Positions 32,789-41,298 of a DNA stretch of 64,000 bases are shown one piece after another. Made by a program: the position numbers and the translations under genes. The first letter of the stretch is position 1. Every line of letters begins with the position of its first letter. The DNA comes from RGIG4608 sp051867875. GTDB lineage: Bacteria > Bacillota > Clostridia > Oscillospirales > CAG-272. The notes below the pieces were generated by a model. The model did no database searches. It saw only the letters and a program-made list of their open reading frames with translations, and was not told the origin of the DNA. Location: positions 1 to 64,000 of the forward strand of contig JBJDZG010000001.1 in assembly GCA_051867875.1 (NCBI GenBank). Direction: 5' to 3'.

Positions 32789-34303
32789 ATGACAGATATT
32801 AATAATATCAATGAAGAAATGCTCGGCGTTGACGAAGAGAAGGAGTTAAATTCCGTTCTCCAGATCAGACGCGATAAGCTTGACGCACTCAAAGAATCGG
32901 GAAACGACCCCTTTACGAAGGTAAAGTACGATTTTGACACGTACAGCGTTGACATTAAAAACAATTTTGATGAGTATAACGAAAAAGACGTTAAAATCGC
33001 GGGCAGAATAATGAGCCGCCGCGATATGGGTAAGGCTAACTTCATCGACGTAATGGACGGTAAGGGAAGAATCCAGTGCTATATTCGAGTAAACGACGTC
33101 GGTGAAGAAGTTTTTGAACAGTATAAAAAGTGGGATATCGGTGATATCGTAGGAGTCAGCGGTAAAGTGTTTATGACACGTCGCGGCGAGATATCCGTTC
33201 ACGTATACGGAATCGAGCTCCTTGCTAAATCCTTGCTTCCTCTTCCCGAGAAGTTCCACGGACTCCGCGATACTGACCTCAGATACCGCCAGAGATACGT
33301 TGACCTCATTATGAACCCCGAGGTTAAGGATACATTCGTCAAGAGAAGTCAGATTCTTAAATACGTAAGAGAGTATCTTGACTCCAAGGGCTTCCTTGAA
33401 GTTGATACACCAATACTTCTTCCCCTTGAAATCGGCGCTTCCGCGCGTTCCTTCAAGACTCACCATAATACTCTCGATATGGATATGTACCTCAGAATTG
33501 AAACCGAGCTCTACTTAAAGCGCCTTATAGTAGGCGGTATGGACAGAGTTTACGAGGTCGGACGTATTTTCAGAAACGAGGGTATGGATACGAAGCATAA
33601 CCCCGAATTTACAACGGTTGAGCTCTATCAGGCGTTTACCGATTATAAGGGTATGATGGACCTAGTTGAAGAAATGTACAAGCTTCTTGCAGAAAAAGTT
33701 TGCGGTTCGACTACTATCACGTATCAGGGCAACGAAATTGACATGGCGCATTGGGAAAGACTCACAATGGCAGAGGCGGTCAAGAAGTATTCGGGCGTTG
33801 ATTATTACGACTGGACGAGTGATGAGGACGCAAGAGCTTGCGCTAAGGAACATCACGTTGAAGTTCCCGCAGACGCAACAAAGGGAACGGTGCTTGTTGA
33901 AATGTTTGACGCATTCGTTGAGGAGCACCTCATTCAGCCCACCTTTATTTACGATTATCCCGTAGAGAATAGCCCCCTCGCCAAGCGCAAGGCGGACGAC
34001 CCTGCATTTACCGAAAGATTTGAGTATTTCATCAACGCAACCGAGTTTGGAAATGCATTCAGTGAGCTCAATGACCCCATTGACCAGAAGGAGCGCTTTG
34101 AAAAGCAGGTTGCCAAGAAGCTCGCCGAGGACCCCACCTCTAAGGCAGAAGTTGATTATGACTACATTACGGCTCTCGAATACGGACTTGCTCCCACAGG
34201 CGGTCTTGGCTTCGGAATAGACAGACTCGTAATGCTTCTCACCGACTCCGCATCCATAAGAGACGTTCTCCTTTTCCCGACGATGAAGCCCATCGCGGAC
34301 TAA
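32789..34303 (+). CDS. lysS: Lysyl-tRNA synthetase, class II
   Basis: A 504-residue class II lysyl-tRNA synthetase. The N-terminal OB-fold anticodon domain (VKIAGRIMSRRDMGKANFID) is followed by motif 1 (GFLEVDTPILLP), motif 2 (GRIFRNEGMDTKHNPEFT) and motif 3 (GLGFGIDRLVMLLTD). Length and residues are normal. Co-transcribed with greA; a strong terminator follows. Confidence 0.97.
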   Translation: MTDINNINEEMLGVDEEKELNSVLQIRRDKLDALKESGNDPFTKVKYDFDTYSVDIKNNFDEYNEKDVKIAGRIMSRRDMGKANFIDVMDGKGRIQCYIRVNDVGEEVFEQYKKWDIGDIVGVSGKVFMTRRGEISVHVYGIELLAKSLLPLPEKFHGLRDTDLRYRQRYVDLIMNPEVKDTFVKRSQILKYVREYLDSKGFLEVDTPILLPLEIGASARSFKTHHNTLDMDMYLRIETELYLKRLIVGGMDRVYEVGRIFRNEGMDTKHNPEFTTVELYQAFTDYKGMMDLVEEMYKLLAEKVCGSTTITYQGNEIDMAHWERLTMAEAVKKYSGVDYYDWTSDEDARACAKEHHVEVPADATKGTVLVEMFDAFVEEHLIQPTFIYDYPVENSPLAKRKADDPAFTERFEYFINATEFGNAFSELNDPIDQKERFEKQVAKKLAEDPTSKAEVDYDYITALEYGLAPTGGLGFGIDRLVMLLTDSASIRDVLLFPTMKPIAD

Positions 34304-34320
34304 TTGAATAATACGGCGTC

Positions 34321-34350
34321 AAGAGCCCCGCGTTGTGCGGGGCTCTTTTT
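34321..34350 (+). terminator. Intrinsic terminator after lysS
   Basis: AAGAGCCCCGC (34321-34331) pairs with GCGGGGCTCTT (34337-34347), then a T-run. Confidence 0.92.
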
Positions 34351-34386
34351 TATGGCAATTAATTGCTTTGTACAAGAAAATTTCAC

Positions 34387-34415
34387 TTGACAAAAATGCA
34401 AAAATAATATATAAT
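34387..34415 (+). promoter_or_regulatory. Sigma-A promoter of small membrane protein gene
   Basis: TTGACA (34387-34392), 17-base spacer, TATAAT (34410-34415). A small hairpin GGCTG-TAAT-CAGCC (34445-34458) lies in the leader. Confidence 0.75.
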
Positions 34416-34471
34416 GCTATTATTAAAAGCGAAAGGGAAATATCGGCTGTAATCAGCCTTTATATAAAACT

Positions 34472-34894
34472 ATGTTTGAGCAGAATAAAACGCCATATAG
34501 AGGACATTTCGTCGCATACATTGCGATGGTGTTCGTGCCTTTGGTGTTCACTTGGATTTTTTACGTTTCCATAATGACCTTCCAATCTCAATATTCACGG
34601 GAGTTCAACTGGGCGTCCGCCAAAACGGCAGGGTGCGGAATAGGAGTTTTGTACCACTTATCCTGTTTGATTACGGGTGCGTTTTCGCACGACTTCAAGA
34701 TTGTCAAAAACCGATTAAAAGAATTCTTTTCCGACCTCTTTGTGTCGGCAAAATTGGCTTTCGAGTGGTACTTTGAAGATATCAAAACAAATGGCTTGGC
34801 ATTTTGGCTTGATATGTTAGTCATTATTATTAACGCCTCAGTGTTCGTCGATGCCTTCCTCTACTGCGCCAAAATAATAGGGTGGAAATTTTAG
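34472..34894 (+). CDS. Small membrane protein of unknown function
   Basis: A 140-residue protein with hydrophobic segments at about residues 14-35, 52-68 and 112-135, separated by charged loops (HDFKIVKNRLKEFFSDL). It has a consensus promoter and its own terminator, so it is a real transcription unit. The expected ribosome binding site is missing next to the ATG: the nearest AAAGGG is about 35 bases upstream, separated by the hairpin GGCTG/CAGCC. No family recognised. It lies between lysS and dxs but is transcribed separately. Confidence 0.6.
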   Translation: MFEQNKTPYRGHFVAYIAMVFVPLVFTWIFYVSIMTFQSQYSREFNWASAKTAGCGIGVLYHLSCLITGAFSHDFKIVKNRLKEFFSDLFVSAKLAFEWYFEDIKTNGLAFWLDMLVIIINASVFVDAFLYCAKIIGWKF

Positions 34895-34900
34895 ATATTC

Positions 34901-34924
34901 AAGGGCTTGTAATTTCAAGCCCTT
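34901..34924 (+). terminator. Intrinsic terminator before dxs
   Basis: AAGGGCTTG (34901-34909) pairs with CAAGCCCTT (34916-34924), followed by an AT-rich tract. Confidence 0.8.
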
Positions 34925-34953
34925 ATTATTTATATAATTTTTACAATTTGGTA

Positions 34954-34981
34954 TTGAAAAATATTTCAAAAGTGATATAAT
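34954..34981 (+). promoter_or_regulatory. Sigma-A promoter of dxs
   Basis: TTGAAA (34954-34959), 16-base spacer, TATAAT (34976-34981); the ATG at 35015 follows a TAGGAG site. Confidence 0.65.
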
Positions 34982-35014
34982 ATTATAGATACCCAAAACA
35001 TATAGGAGAATGAA

Positions 35015-36892
35015 ATGGAAGATAATAAATATAAATATCTTGATAAAATAAATTCTCCTGCGGAACTTAAAGCTTTGCAGGAGGACGAAATCCCCCTGCT
35101 TGCAGAGGAGATACGCGAGTTTTTGGTTGAGAACGTTACGAAAACGGGCGGTCATCTTGCTTCAAATCTCGGCGCAGTCGAGCTGACGCTTGCAATACAC
35201 AGAGTTTTTGATATACCCCGCGACCACCTGATTTTCGACGTGGGACATCAAAGCTACGTGCATAAGATAATCACGGGCAGAAAGGACGCCTTTGATACAC
35301 TTCGCCAAGGAGGCGGACTCAGCGGATTTACTAAGAGAAGCGAAAGCGAGTGCGACTGCTTTGGTGCAGGACACAGCTCTACGTCTGCGTCCGCGGGCTT
35401 GGGATTTGCCATAGCTGACAGACTTAACGGAAGCGACGCGACGACTATCGTCGTGCTCGGCGACGGTGCTTTTACGGGCGGAATGGTGCACGAAGCACTC
35501 AATAATGCCGAACGTGATTTGAAATTTATAATAGTTCTGAATGAAAATGAAATGTCTATATCAAAGAATATCGGTTCATTTTCAAAAATACTTACCAAAT
35601 TAAGACTCCGTCAGGGTTACGTAAAGACAAAAGCAGCCGCAAGAAAGGCAATACTTGCAATTCCCCTTGTCGGTAAACCTCTTTTCAAACTACTCAAAAA
35701 TATTAAAAAGAGAGTTAAGGATATACTTTTCGGAAGCAATTATTTTGAAAATCTCGGTCTTTACTATATAGGTCCGATTGACGGAAACGATGAAAAACAG
35801 GTCGAGGACGCGTTAAGAGTCGCAAAAACTTGCAAAGAAAGTGCCGTAGTGCACGTTAAGACCGTCAAGGGAAAGGGGTACGCTCCCGCAGAGGAAAACC
35901 CGAGCAAATACCACGGAATTGCTCCGCAGGGCACAAATGAGCAGACTGCCTGCTTTTCAAAGCAACTCGGAGAATATCTTATAGACCTTGCAGATATGGA
36001 CGATAAGGTATGTGCTATCACTGCCGCTATGCTTGACGGTACGGGGCTTGCTTCTTTTGCCGAGAAATACCCCGAGAGAACGTTCGACGTAGGCATAGCA
36101 GAGGAGCACGCGCTCACCTTTGCGTGCGGTCTTGCCGCCCGGGGCTTCAAACCATATTTTGCCGTGTATTCCACGTTTCTTCAACGCTCCTATGACAATA
36201 TGATTCACGATATGGCGCTTCAAGGACTGCCTGTCAAGATTTGTATTGACCGCGCAGGACTCAACTATTCAGACGGAGCTACCCATCACGGTATTTTCGA
36301 CGTTGCAATGCTTTCGCATATTCCGAATATGACACTCTATTCCCCCGTAACATACGCTACGCTCAAAACGGCACTTGATGAAGCAAATTCACTTGATTTA
36401 CCCGTAGCCATAAGATACAATAAGGGCGAGGAATCCAAAGAAATACTGAACGCGTTTTATCAAAGTGCTCCGACAGATAAACTCGGAATCAGAACGGATT
36501 ATAAAAATCCCGAAGAGCTCGATGCAGTAATTATTACGCACGGCGCAATAGCTCTTGAAGCACTCAAAGCGAAATCCATTCTGGCGTCGTCAGGCATCAA
36601 GGTGGGAATAATTATTGCCGAGAGAATAATGCCTTATTCTCGGCTCTCCGAAGATATCGAGCGCGTATTGCCCGAAAAGTCGGTAAAAATTCTTACTCTT
36701 GAAGAGGAGATAAGAGCGGGCGGATTCGGAATGATGATTCTCGATAAGCTGAACGATAAAGAAATAATGAAAAATAAAAAAACGAAAATAATGGCGCTTG
36801 ACGGTACGTTTGCAGACAAGTACGGAAGTGATATATACGCTTCCTTCGGTCTTGACGGCGTAAGCATTGCCAACACAATAAATAAAATGTAA
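35015..36892 (+). CDS. dxs: 1-deoxy-D-xylulose-5-phosphate synthase
   Basis: A 625-residue thiamine-diphosphate enzyme that condenses pyruvate and glyceraldehyde 3-phosphate, the first step of the MEP isoprenoid route. The ThDP motif starts GDGAFTGGMVHEALNNAE and ends in an altered LNENEMS (usual LNDN). The catalytic Glu is in GIAEEHALTFACG, and the transketolase C-terminal domain is present. It is followed after 12 bases by a DtxR-type regulator gene. Confidence 0.95.
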   Translation: MEDNKYKYLDKINSPAELKALQEDEIPLLAEEIREFLVENVTKTGGHLASNLGAVELTLAIHRVFDIPRDHLIFDVGHQSYVHKIITGRKDAFDTLRQGGGLSGFTKRSESECDCFGAGHSSTSASAGLGFAIADRLNGSDATTIVVLGDGAFTGGMVHEALNNAERDLKFIIVLNENEMSISKNIGSFSKILTKLRLRQGYVKTKAAARKAILAIPLVGKPLFKLLKNIKKRVKDILFGSNYFENLGLYYIGPIDGNDEKQVEDALRVAKTCKESAVVHVKTVKGKGYAPAEENPSKYHGIAPQGTNEQTACFSKQLGEYLIDLADMDDKVCAITAAMLDGTGLASFAEKYPERTFDVGIAEEHALTFACGLAARGFKPYFAVYSTFLQRSYDNMIHDMALQGLPVKICIDRAGLNYSDGATHHGIFDVAMLSHIPNMTLYSPVTYATLKTALDEANSLDLPVAIRYNKGEESKEILNAFYQSAPTDKLGIRTDYKNPEELDAVIITHGAIALEALKAKSILASSGIKVGIIIAERIMPYSRLSEDIERVLPEKSVKILTLEEEIRAGGFGMMILDKLNDKEIMKNKKTKIMALDGTFADKYGSDIYASFGLDGVSIANTINKM

Positions 36893-36904
36893 GGGGAGAG
36901 GACA

Positions 36905-37267
36905 ATGAGTTTATACGAATCGGGCGAGATGTACCTCGAAAGTATTTTGGTGCTCACACAGGACGGAAAAAACGTCAGAGCCATTGACGTCTGCGACTTT
37001 ATGGGATATTCCAAGCCGAGCGTCAGCCGTGCCCTCGGAATACTTAAAAAGAACGGATATCTTCTTGTCGATAAAAGCGGATATTTGACCCTTACAGACG
37101 AGGGCAGGGCTGTTGCTGAAAAGATTTACGAGAGGCACAGAATCTTGACAGAAGTGCTCGTAAAGATAGGAGTAGACCCCGAAATAGCAAGCGATGATGC
37201 CTGCAAAATTGAACATCATATAAGCGACGAGTCCTTCGAGGCTATAAAAAAATATCTTTCAAAATAA
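36905..37267 (+). CDS. DtxR/MntR-type metal-dependent regulator
   Basis: A 120-residue regulator with a winged helix-turn-helix (residues about 5-60: VRAIDVCDFMGYSKPSVSRA) and a DtxR dimerisation/metal helix (ERHRILTEVLVKIG; DDACKIEHHISDESF). It lacks the SH3-like third domain, so it resembles short MntR-like forms that sense Mn or Fe. It sits in the dxs transcription unit, unusual for a metal regulator; no metal transporter is adjacent. Confidence 0.85.
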   Translation: MSLYESGEMYLESILVLTQDGKNVRAIDVCDFMGYSKPSVSRALGILKKNGYLLVDKSGYLTLTDEGRAVAEKIYERHRILTEVLVKIGVDPEIASDDACKIEHHISDESFEAIKKYLSK

Positions 37268-37270
37268 ATA

Positions 37271-37295
37271 AACGGAGATGCGCCGCATCTCCGTT
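37271..37295. terminator. Bidirectional intrinsic terminator
   Basis: AACGGAGATGCG (37271-37282) pairs with CGCATCTCCGTT (37284-37295), T-run on the plus strand and A-run before it; between the regulator and the convergent aminotransferase. Confidence 0.85.
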
Positions 37296-37306
37296 TCTTT
37301 TTTACT

Positions 37307-38494
37307 TTATTTAACCTTACCCTGTTTTATATCTTCAATAAAACGCTCCATGCGGTCAAGTCCTTCGACTATGTGATTTACCGAGTAAGCGTAGGAAATT
37401 CTCGCAAAGCCGTCGCCGCATTTGCCGAACGCTTCGCCGGGAACTATCGCTACGTGATATCTTGCCAAAAGCTCGGTGCAGAATTTCTCGCCCGAAATAC
37501 CGAACTGAGAAATCTTCGGGAAAATATAGAATGCGCCCTTGGGCTCAAAGGATTCAATGCCCATGGAGAGCAGTTTTTCGTAAATTATCTTTCTGCGCTT
37601 GTCGTATTCAGCCGTCATATAAGCGATATCCTCGTCGCCGTTTTTGAGAGCGGAAATACCCGCAAACTGCGAGATGATGGGAGAGCACATTATCTCATAC
37701 TGATGAAGCTTAAGCATTTGTTCAGCAATAGGAGCGGGCGCGCAAAGCCAGCCGAGCCGCCAACCCGTCATCGCGTAAGCCTTTGAAAAGCCGTTTACTA
37801 TCACGGTTCTCTCACGCATACCGTCGAGATTGGCTATCGAGCAGTGCTTCGAGCCGTACGTCATCTCCGCGTAAATCTCGTCGGAGAGTACGATTATGTT
37901 CGTGTCCCTGAGGATTTTAGCTATTTCTTCAAGGTCATTTTTAGTCATAATTGCACCTGTGGGATTGTTCGGGTAAGAGAGAACAATCATCTTAGTGCGC
38001 GCAGTGATAAGGGACTTTAGTTTTTCGGGCTTAATTTTGAACTCGTCCTCAAAGCTCGTTTCAAGAATTACGGGGGTTGCGCCCGCCATTCTTGCAAGGG
38101 GCTCGTAGGACACGAACGAAGGCGTGGGAATAATGACCTCATCGCCTGTGTCAATAGTTGCACGCATGGCAAGGTCAATGGCTTCCGAACCGCCGACGGT
38201 TACTATAATCTCACTTGCCGGGTCGTAAGAGAGTGAGAATTTTCTCGTCATATATCTGTCAATTTCGCGCCTTAACTCTTCAAGTCCTGCGTTTGCAGTA
38301 TAGAAGGTTTTGCCCGTTTCAAGACTTTGAATACCGGCCTCGCGGATGTGCCAAGGTGTAACAAAGTCGGGCTGACCGACAGTTAAGGAGATAACGTCCT
38401 TCATATCGGGCGTTACCATATCAAAAAATTTTCTGATACCCGATTTTGAAATGTTGACTACCTTTTCGGGCAGAACTTTACCGTAATCTATCAT
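37307..38494 (-). CDS. Class I/II PLP aminotransferase
   Basis: A 395-residue fold-type I aminotransferase, aspartate-aminotransferase-like. The NPTGAI loop (SYPNNPTGAI), the Asp/Tyr pair (LSDEIYAEMTYG) and the PLP-binding Lys in NGFSKAYAMTGWRLGW are present. The substrate may be aspartate, aromatic or another amino acid. The start overlaps the stop of the Lrp-type gene by 4 bases, so the regulator probably controls it directly. Confidence 0.88.
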   Translation of the reverse strand: MIDYGKVLPEKVVNISKSGIRKFFDMVTPDMKDVISLTVGQPDFVTPWHIREAGIQSLETGKTFYTANAGLEELRREIDRYMTRKFSLSYDPASEIIVTVGGSEAIDLAMRATIDTGDEVIIPTPSFVSYEPLARMAGATPVILETSFEDEFKIKPEKLKSLITARTKMIVLSYPNNPTGAIMTKNDLEEIAKILRDTNIIVLSDEIYAEMTYGSKHCSIANLDGMRERTVIVNGFSKAYAMTGWRLGWLCAPAPIAEQMLKLHQYEIMCSPIISQFAGISALKNGDEDIAYMTAEYDKRRKIIYEKLLSMGIESFEPKGAFYIFPKISQFGISGEKFCTELLARYHVAIVPGEAFGKCGDGFARISYAYSVNHIVEGLDRMERFIEDIKQGKVK

Positions 38495-38976
38495 TCTCCG
38501 AAAATCTCTCTTTCATCGACATCGGGCTTTGAACCGTAAATTACGCCCTTGTCCTTGTATCTGCGAAGAACGAAGTTAGTAGACGTAGAGGTGATGTGTG
38601 ATATGGGTGAGAGCTTTTCAGCGACGAAAAGCGCAACCTCGCGGAGCGTTTTTCCCTCAATGATAATGGCAAAATCAAAACCGCCCGAAATGAGATAGAG
38701 GCTTTCAACCTCGGGATAGTTGTAGATTTTCTCCGCAATTCTGTCAAATCCTCTCTCGGGCTGGGGAGTGGTCTTGACCTCAATTATCGCCGTAACATAT
38801 TCGCGGGAAGTTTTGTCCCAGTCGATGAGCGTCTTGTAACCGAGGATAACACCCTCTTTTTCGTATTCGAGTATCATTTTCTTTATATCCCCAACCTCCT
38901 TTTCGAGCATCAACGAGAGCTGTTCGGGGGTTAGAGTAGCGTCATTTTCAAGCAATCTGAGAAGTTTGTTTTCCAT
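38491..38976 (-). CDS. Lrp/AsnC family transcriptional regulator
   Basis: A 161-residue Lrp-type regulator. The N-terminal helix-turn-helix (LLENDATLTPEQLSLMLEKE) is followed by a RAM ligand-binding domain (YVTAIIEVKTTPQPERGFDR; LYLISGGFDFAIIIEG). Overlap with the downstream aminotransferase suggests sensing of that enzyme's amino acid. Confidence 0.9.
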   Translation of the reverse strand: MENKLLRLLENDATLTPEQLSLMLEKEVGDIKKMILEYEKEGVILGYKTLIDWDKTSREYVTAIIEVKTTPQPERGFDRIAEKIYNYPEVESLYLISGGFDFAIIIEGKTLREVALFVAEKLSPISHITSTSTNFVLRRYKDKGVIYGSKPDVDEREIFGE

Positions 38977-39005
38977 ATTCGTTCTCCTTAAATCAAGATA
39001 GCCTA

Positions 39006-39034
39006 ATTATAGCACAAAAGAAGTAATTCGTAAA
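39006..39034 (-). promoter_or_regulatory. Extended -10 promoter of Lrp-aminotransferase operon
   Basis: On the minus strand TGCTATAAT (TATAAT at 39011-39006) with TTTACG (39034-39029) at 17 bases. Divergent from the next promoter. Confidence 0.55.
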
Positions 39035-39052
39035 GAGTTTTGAAACTTTTTC

Positions 39053-39081
39053 TTGAAACTTTATTAAAAGTATGGTATCAT
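39053..39081 (+). promoter_or_regulatory. Sigma-A promoter of uronate-isomerase-like gene
   Basis: TTGAAA (39053-39058), 17-base spacer, TATCAT (39076-39081). Confidence 0.6.
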
Positions 39082-39110
39082 AATATAAAACACGGAAAGG
39101 GGTGAGCAAA

Positions 39111-40289
39111 ATGAGCGGAAATTATCTTTTGCACAGTGAAATTGCGGAAAAATTGTACTTTGATTGCGTAAAGAATATACCCACGGTAGATTTTTGCTCT
39201 CAAATTTCCGCACCGTACTTAAAAGAGAACAAAGTTTATAATAATATCGCCGAAGCGTGGCTGATAAACGACTCCGAAAAACTCTCGGCTATGAGAAAGT
39301 GCGGAGTAGAGGAGAAATACACCGTCGGCAACTCCTCGGATTATGAAAAATTCAAGGAATTTTCCCGAATACTTCCGAGATTTGCAGGACACCCGCTGTA
39401 TTTGCTCTCGCATATCGAACTCAGAACGTTCTTTGACTGCGAGCTGTTCATAAATGAGAAGAACTGTGATGCTATATGGTGCGCGGCAAATGAGTATATC
39501 GCTCAAAATGCGCTCACACCGCGCAAATGCCTTGAAAAAGCAAATGTCGCTATGCTTTTTCGCCCTGCGGAAGCTTCCGAGTCGCTTTGTGGCTTGGGAG
39601 AAGATATAAATCCTGTTTTCAAGGCTTCGGGACTTTTCCGTGTTGAAAGCGCGTCTTTTATTAACGAAATCAACGAACTTGCAAAGTGTTCAGGTGTAAA
39701 GATAGAGGACCTTTCTTCTCTTGAAAGAGCACTTGAAAAGCGCATCTGCGATTTTTCGCAGCACGGTTGTACCTTGGCTGTATTTGAAGCCTATGAACTC
39801 GAATATTTTGTAAAACCAAATCAATACGAGGCAAATCAGGCGTTTGTCAAAGTACTGAGGGGCGAAGCGCTCAGCGAGAGAGAAATGTCCGTATATAAAT
39901 CCCAGCTCGTGCGTATTCTCGCTATGCTCTATAAAAAGTCAGGCTTTGGCACACTTGTCCATTCTGCTCCCGACAAAGCAGAGGAGGCACTGTCCTATCT
40001 TAAAGCAAACGGGATTTGCCCAAAATACGCCTTTTGTGCCCGTTTTGAACTTGGTGAAACAGATGAACACCTTGAAACAAAAATACGTTTATACGCAAAA
40101 AATGAGCCTCTGGGCAACGCAATTTGCTTTGCAGAGGGTGTAAACTTGGCGAAACACGACTATTTTAAGAGAGTGCTTTGCGATATCTTCGCGCGAATGA
40201 CAGAAAACGGAGAATTTGAAAATAACCTGTCCCTTGCCGCGAAAATAATTGAAAAAATGTTGTATTCAAATATAAAGGAGCTTTTATGA
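39111..40289 (+). CDS. Uronate-isomerase (UxaC)-like protein lacking metal ligands
   Basis: A 392-residue protein clearly related to glucuronate/galacturonate isomerase UxaC (usual length about 465): EAWLINDSEKLSAMRKCGVE, GNSSDYEKF, HPLYLLSHIELR, KRICDFSQHGC, RGEALSEREM and the C-terminal KHDYFKRVLCD all align with UxaC. The metal site is gone: the D-x-H-x-H motif reads VDFCSQIS, the TTDDP motif reads LFRPAEA, the S-D-H-A-L-D motif reads AVFEAYE and the TDSRS segment is missing. Catalysis as a uronate isomerase is not expected. ATG 39111 is chosen because the GTG at 39102 lies within the AGGGGTG ribosome binding site. Monocistronic with its own terminator. Confidence 0.75.
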   Translation: MSGNYLLHSEIAEKLYFDCVKNIPTVDFCSQISAPYLKENKVYNNIAEAWLINDSEKLSAMRKCGVEEKYTVGNSSDYEKFKEFSRILPRFAGHPLYLLSHIELRTFFDCELFINEKNCDAIWCAANEYIAQNALTPRKCLEKANVAMLFRPAEASESLCGLGEDINPVFKASGLFRVESASFINEINELAKCSGVKIEDLSSLERALEKRICDFSQHGCTLAVFEAYELEYFVKPNQYEANQAFVKVLRGEALSEREMSVYKSQLVRILAMLYKKSGFGTLVHSAPDKAEEALSYLKANGICPKYAFCARFELGETDEHLETKIRLYAKNEPLGNAICFAEGVNLAKHDYFKRVLCDIFARMTENGEFENNLSLAAKIIEKMLYSNIKELL

Positions 40290-40340
40290 GTATTATAAAT
40301 ATTTTCTCCTTATTTGATATTTTTCATATTATATAAAAAA

Positions 40341-40364
40341 GCCCGCGAGTTTTAACTCGCGGGC
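40341..40364. terminator. Bidirectional intrinsic terminator
   Basis: GCCCGCGAG arms (40341-40349 with 40356-40364), A-run upstream and T-run downstream, between convergent genes. Confidence 0.85.
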
Positions 40365-40370
40365 AATATT

Positions 40371-41288
40371 TTATTTTTCTATAAATTTAAGTATATCCGA
40401 GGTAGCTTCCTCCCTCGCACTGTCGTTGAGAATTTCGTGACGGTTGTTTGGATAGAGCTTGGCAGTAACGTCAGCACCGTTTTCTTTAAGCTTCTTTTCA
40501 ATCGCGCGAATACCTTTTCCGAAATCGCCTACGGGGTCGTCTTCGCCCGATAGGAGCAATATCGGCATCTTTTTTGCAACGTCCTTAAACCAAGCGTCCT
40601 TGTTGCAGGCGCGGTTGATGGATATGAGGTCGTGCAGAGCGGAAACGGTGAATTTGAAAGTGCAGAATTTATCCGCAGCATATATTTCGCGCACTGATTT
40701 GTCTTTTGTCAACCAGGAGAGAGCGTCGTTTTCGCTTTTGAACTTATCGTTGTATGAGCCGAAGGCAAGGGATTCAAGAAGGGGAGAGTGATAACGCTCG
40801 CCCTTGAATAAACGTACGGTTTTGCACGCGAAAATACCAATACCCGCCACGTGATTAGGACCGCCCGTACCCATTATTATAAGCTTTTTCGGCGTTATGT
40901 ATTTCTGGACAGCCATTCTTACTATAAAGGAGCCCATGCTGTGTCCCATGAGATAGTACGGGTGCTCACCGTATTCCGAGATAACGGCGTCCGCAAATTG
41001 CTTTACATCACGGGCGAGAAAATCGTCGCCGTCACGCGAAGCGATAAAACCGAGCTCACTGTCGTCTTTCGCTGTATGACCGTGTCCGAGGTTGTCGTAA
41101 CCGAAAGTAAGATAACCCTCTTTTGCGAGCGTGCTCATAAAGCAGTCGTATCTTCTGATATGCTCCGTCATTCCGTGAACGACGTGGAAGTAGCCCCTTA
41201 TCTCCCCGTCGGGAATGTATACCTTTCCGGCGAGTGCGTGCACGCCGTCGGAGGACGTAACCTTCTTATCAATAACCTTGTAATTCAT
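40371..41288 (-). CDS. Monoacylglycerol-lipase-like alpha/beta-hydrolase
   Basis: A 305-residue serine hydrolase of the monoglyceride lipase/lysophospholipase group. The HGMTEHIRRYDCFM motif (oxyanion) and GYDNLGHGHT precede the nucleophile Ser117 in GHSMGS. The Asp is in LSGEDDPVG and the His in NNRHEILND. No signal peptide. It starts 10 bases after the glpK stop and follows AAGGAG. Releasing glycerol from monoglycerides would feed glycerol kinase in the same operon; this link is inference. Confidence 0.85.
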   Translation of the reverse strand: MNYKVIDKKVTSSDGVHALAGKVYIPDGEIRGYFHVVHGMTEHIRRYDCFMSTLAKEGYLTFGYDNLGHGHTAKDDSELGFIASRDGDDFLARDVKQFADAVISEYGEHPYYLMGHSMGSFIVRMAVQKYITPKKLIIMGTGGPNHVAGIGIFACKTVRLFKGERYHSPLLESLAFGSYNDKFKSENDALSWLTKDKSVREIYAADKFCTFKFTVSALHDLISINRACNKDAWFKDVAKKMPILLLSGEDDPVGDFGKGIRAIEKKLKENGADVTAKLYPNNRHEILNDSAREEATSDILKFIEK

Positions 41289-41298
41289 AACTGCTCCT

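Noticed and set aside
34335..34574. 79-codon frame starting in the lysS terminator
   Set aside because: Its start is within the terminator stem and it ends inside the membrane protein gene in another frame.
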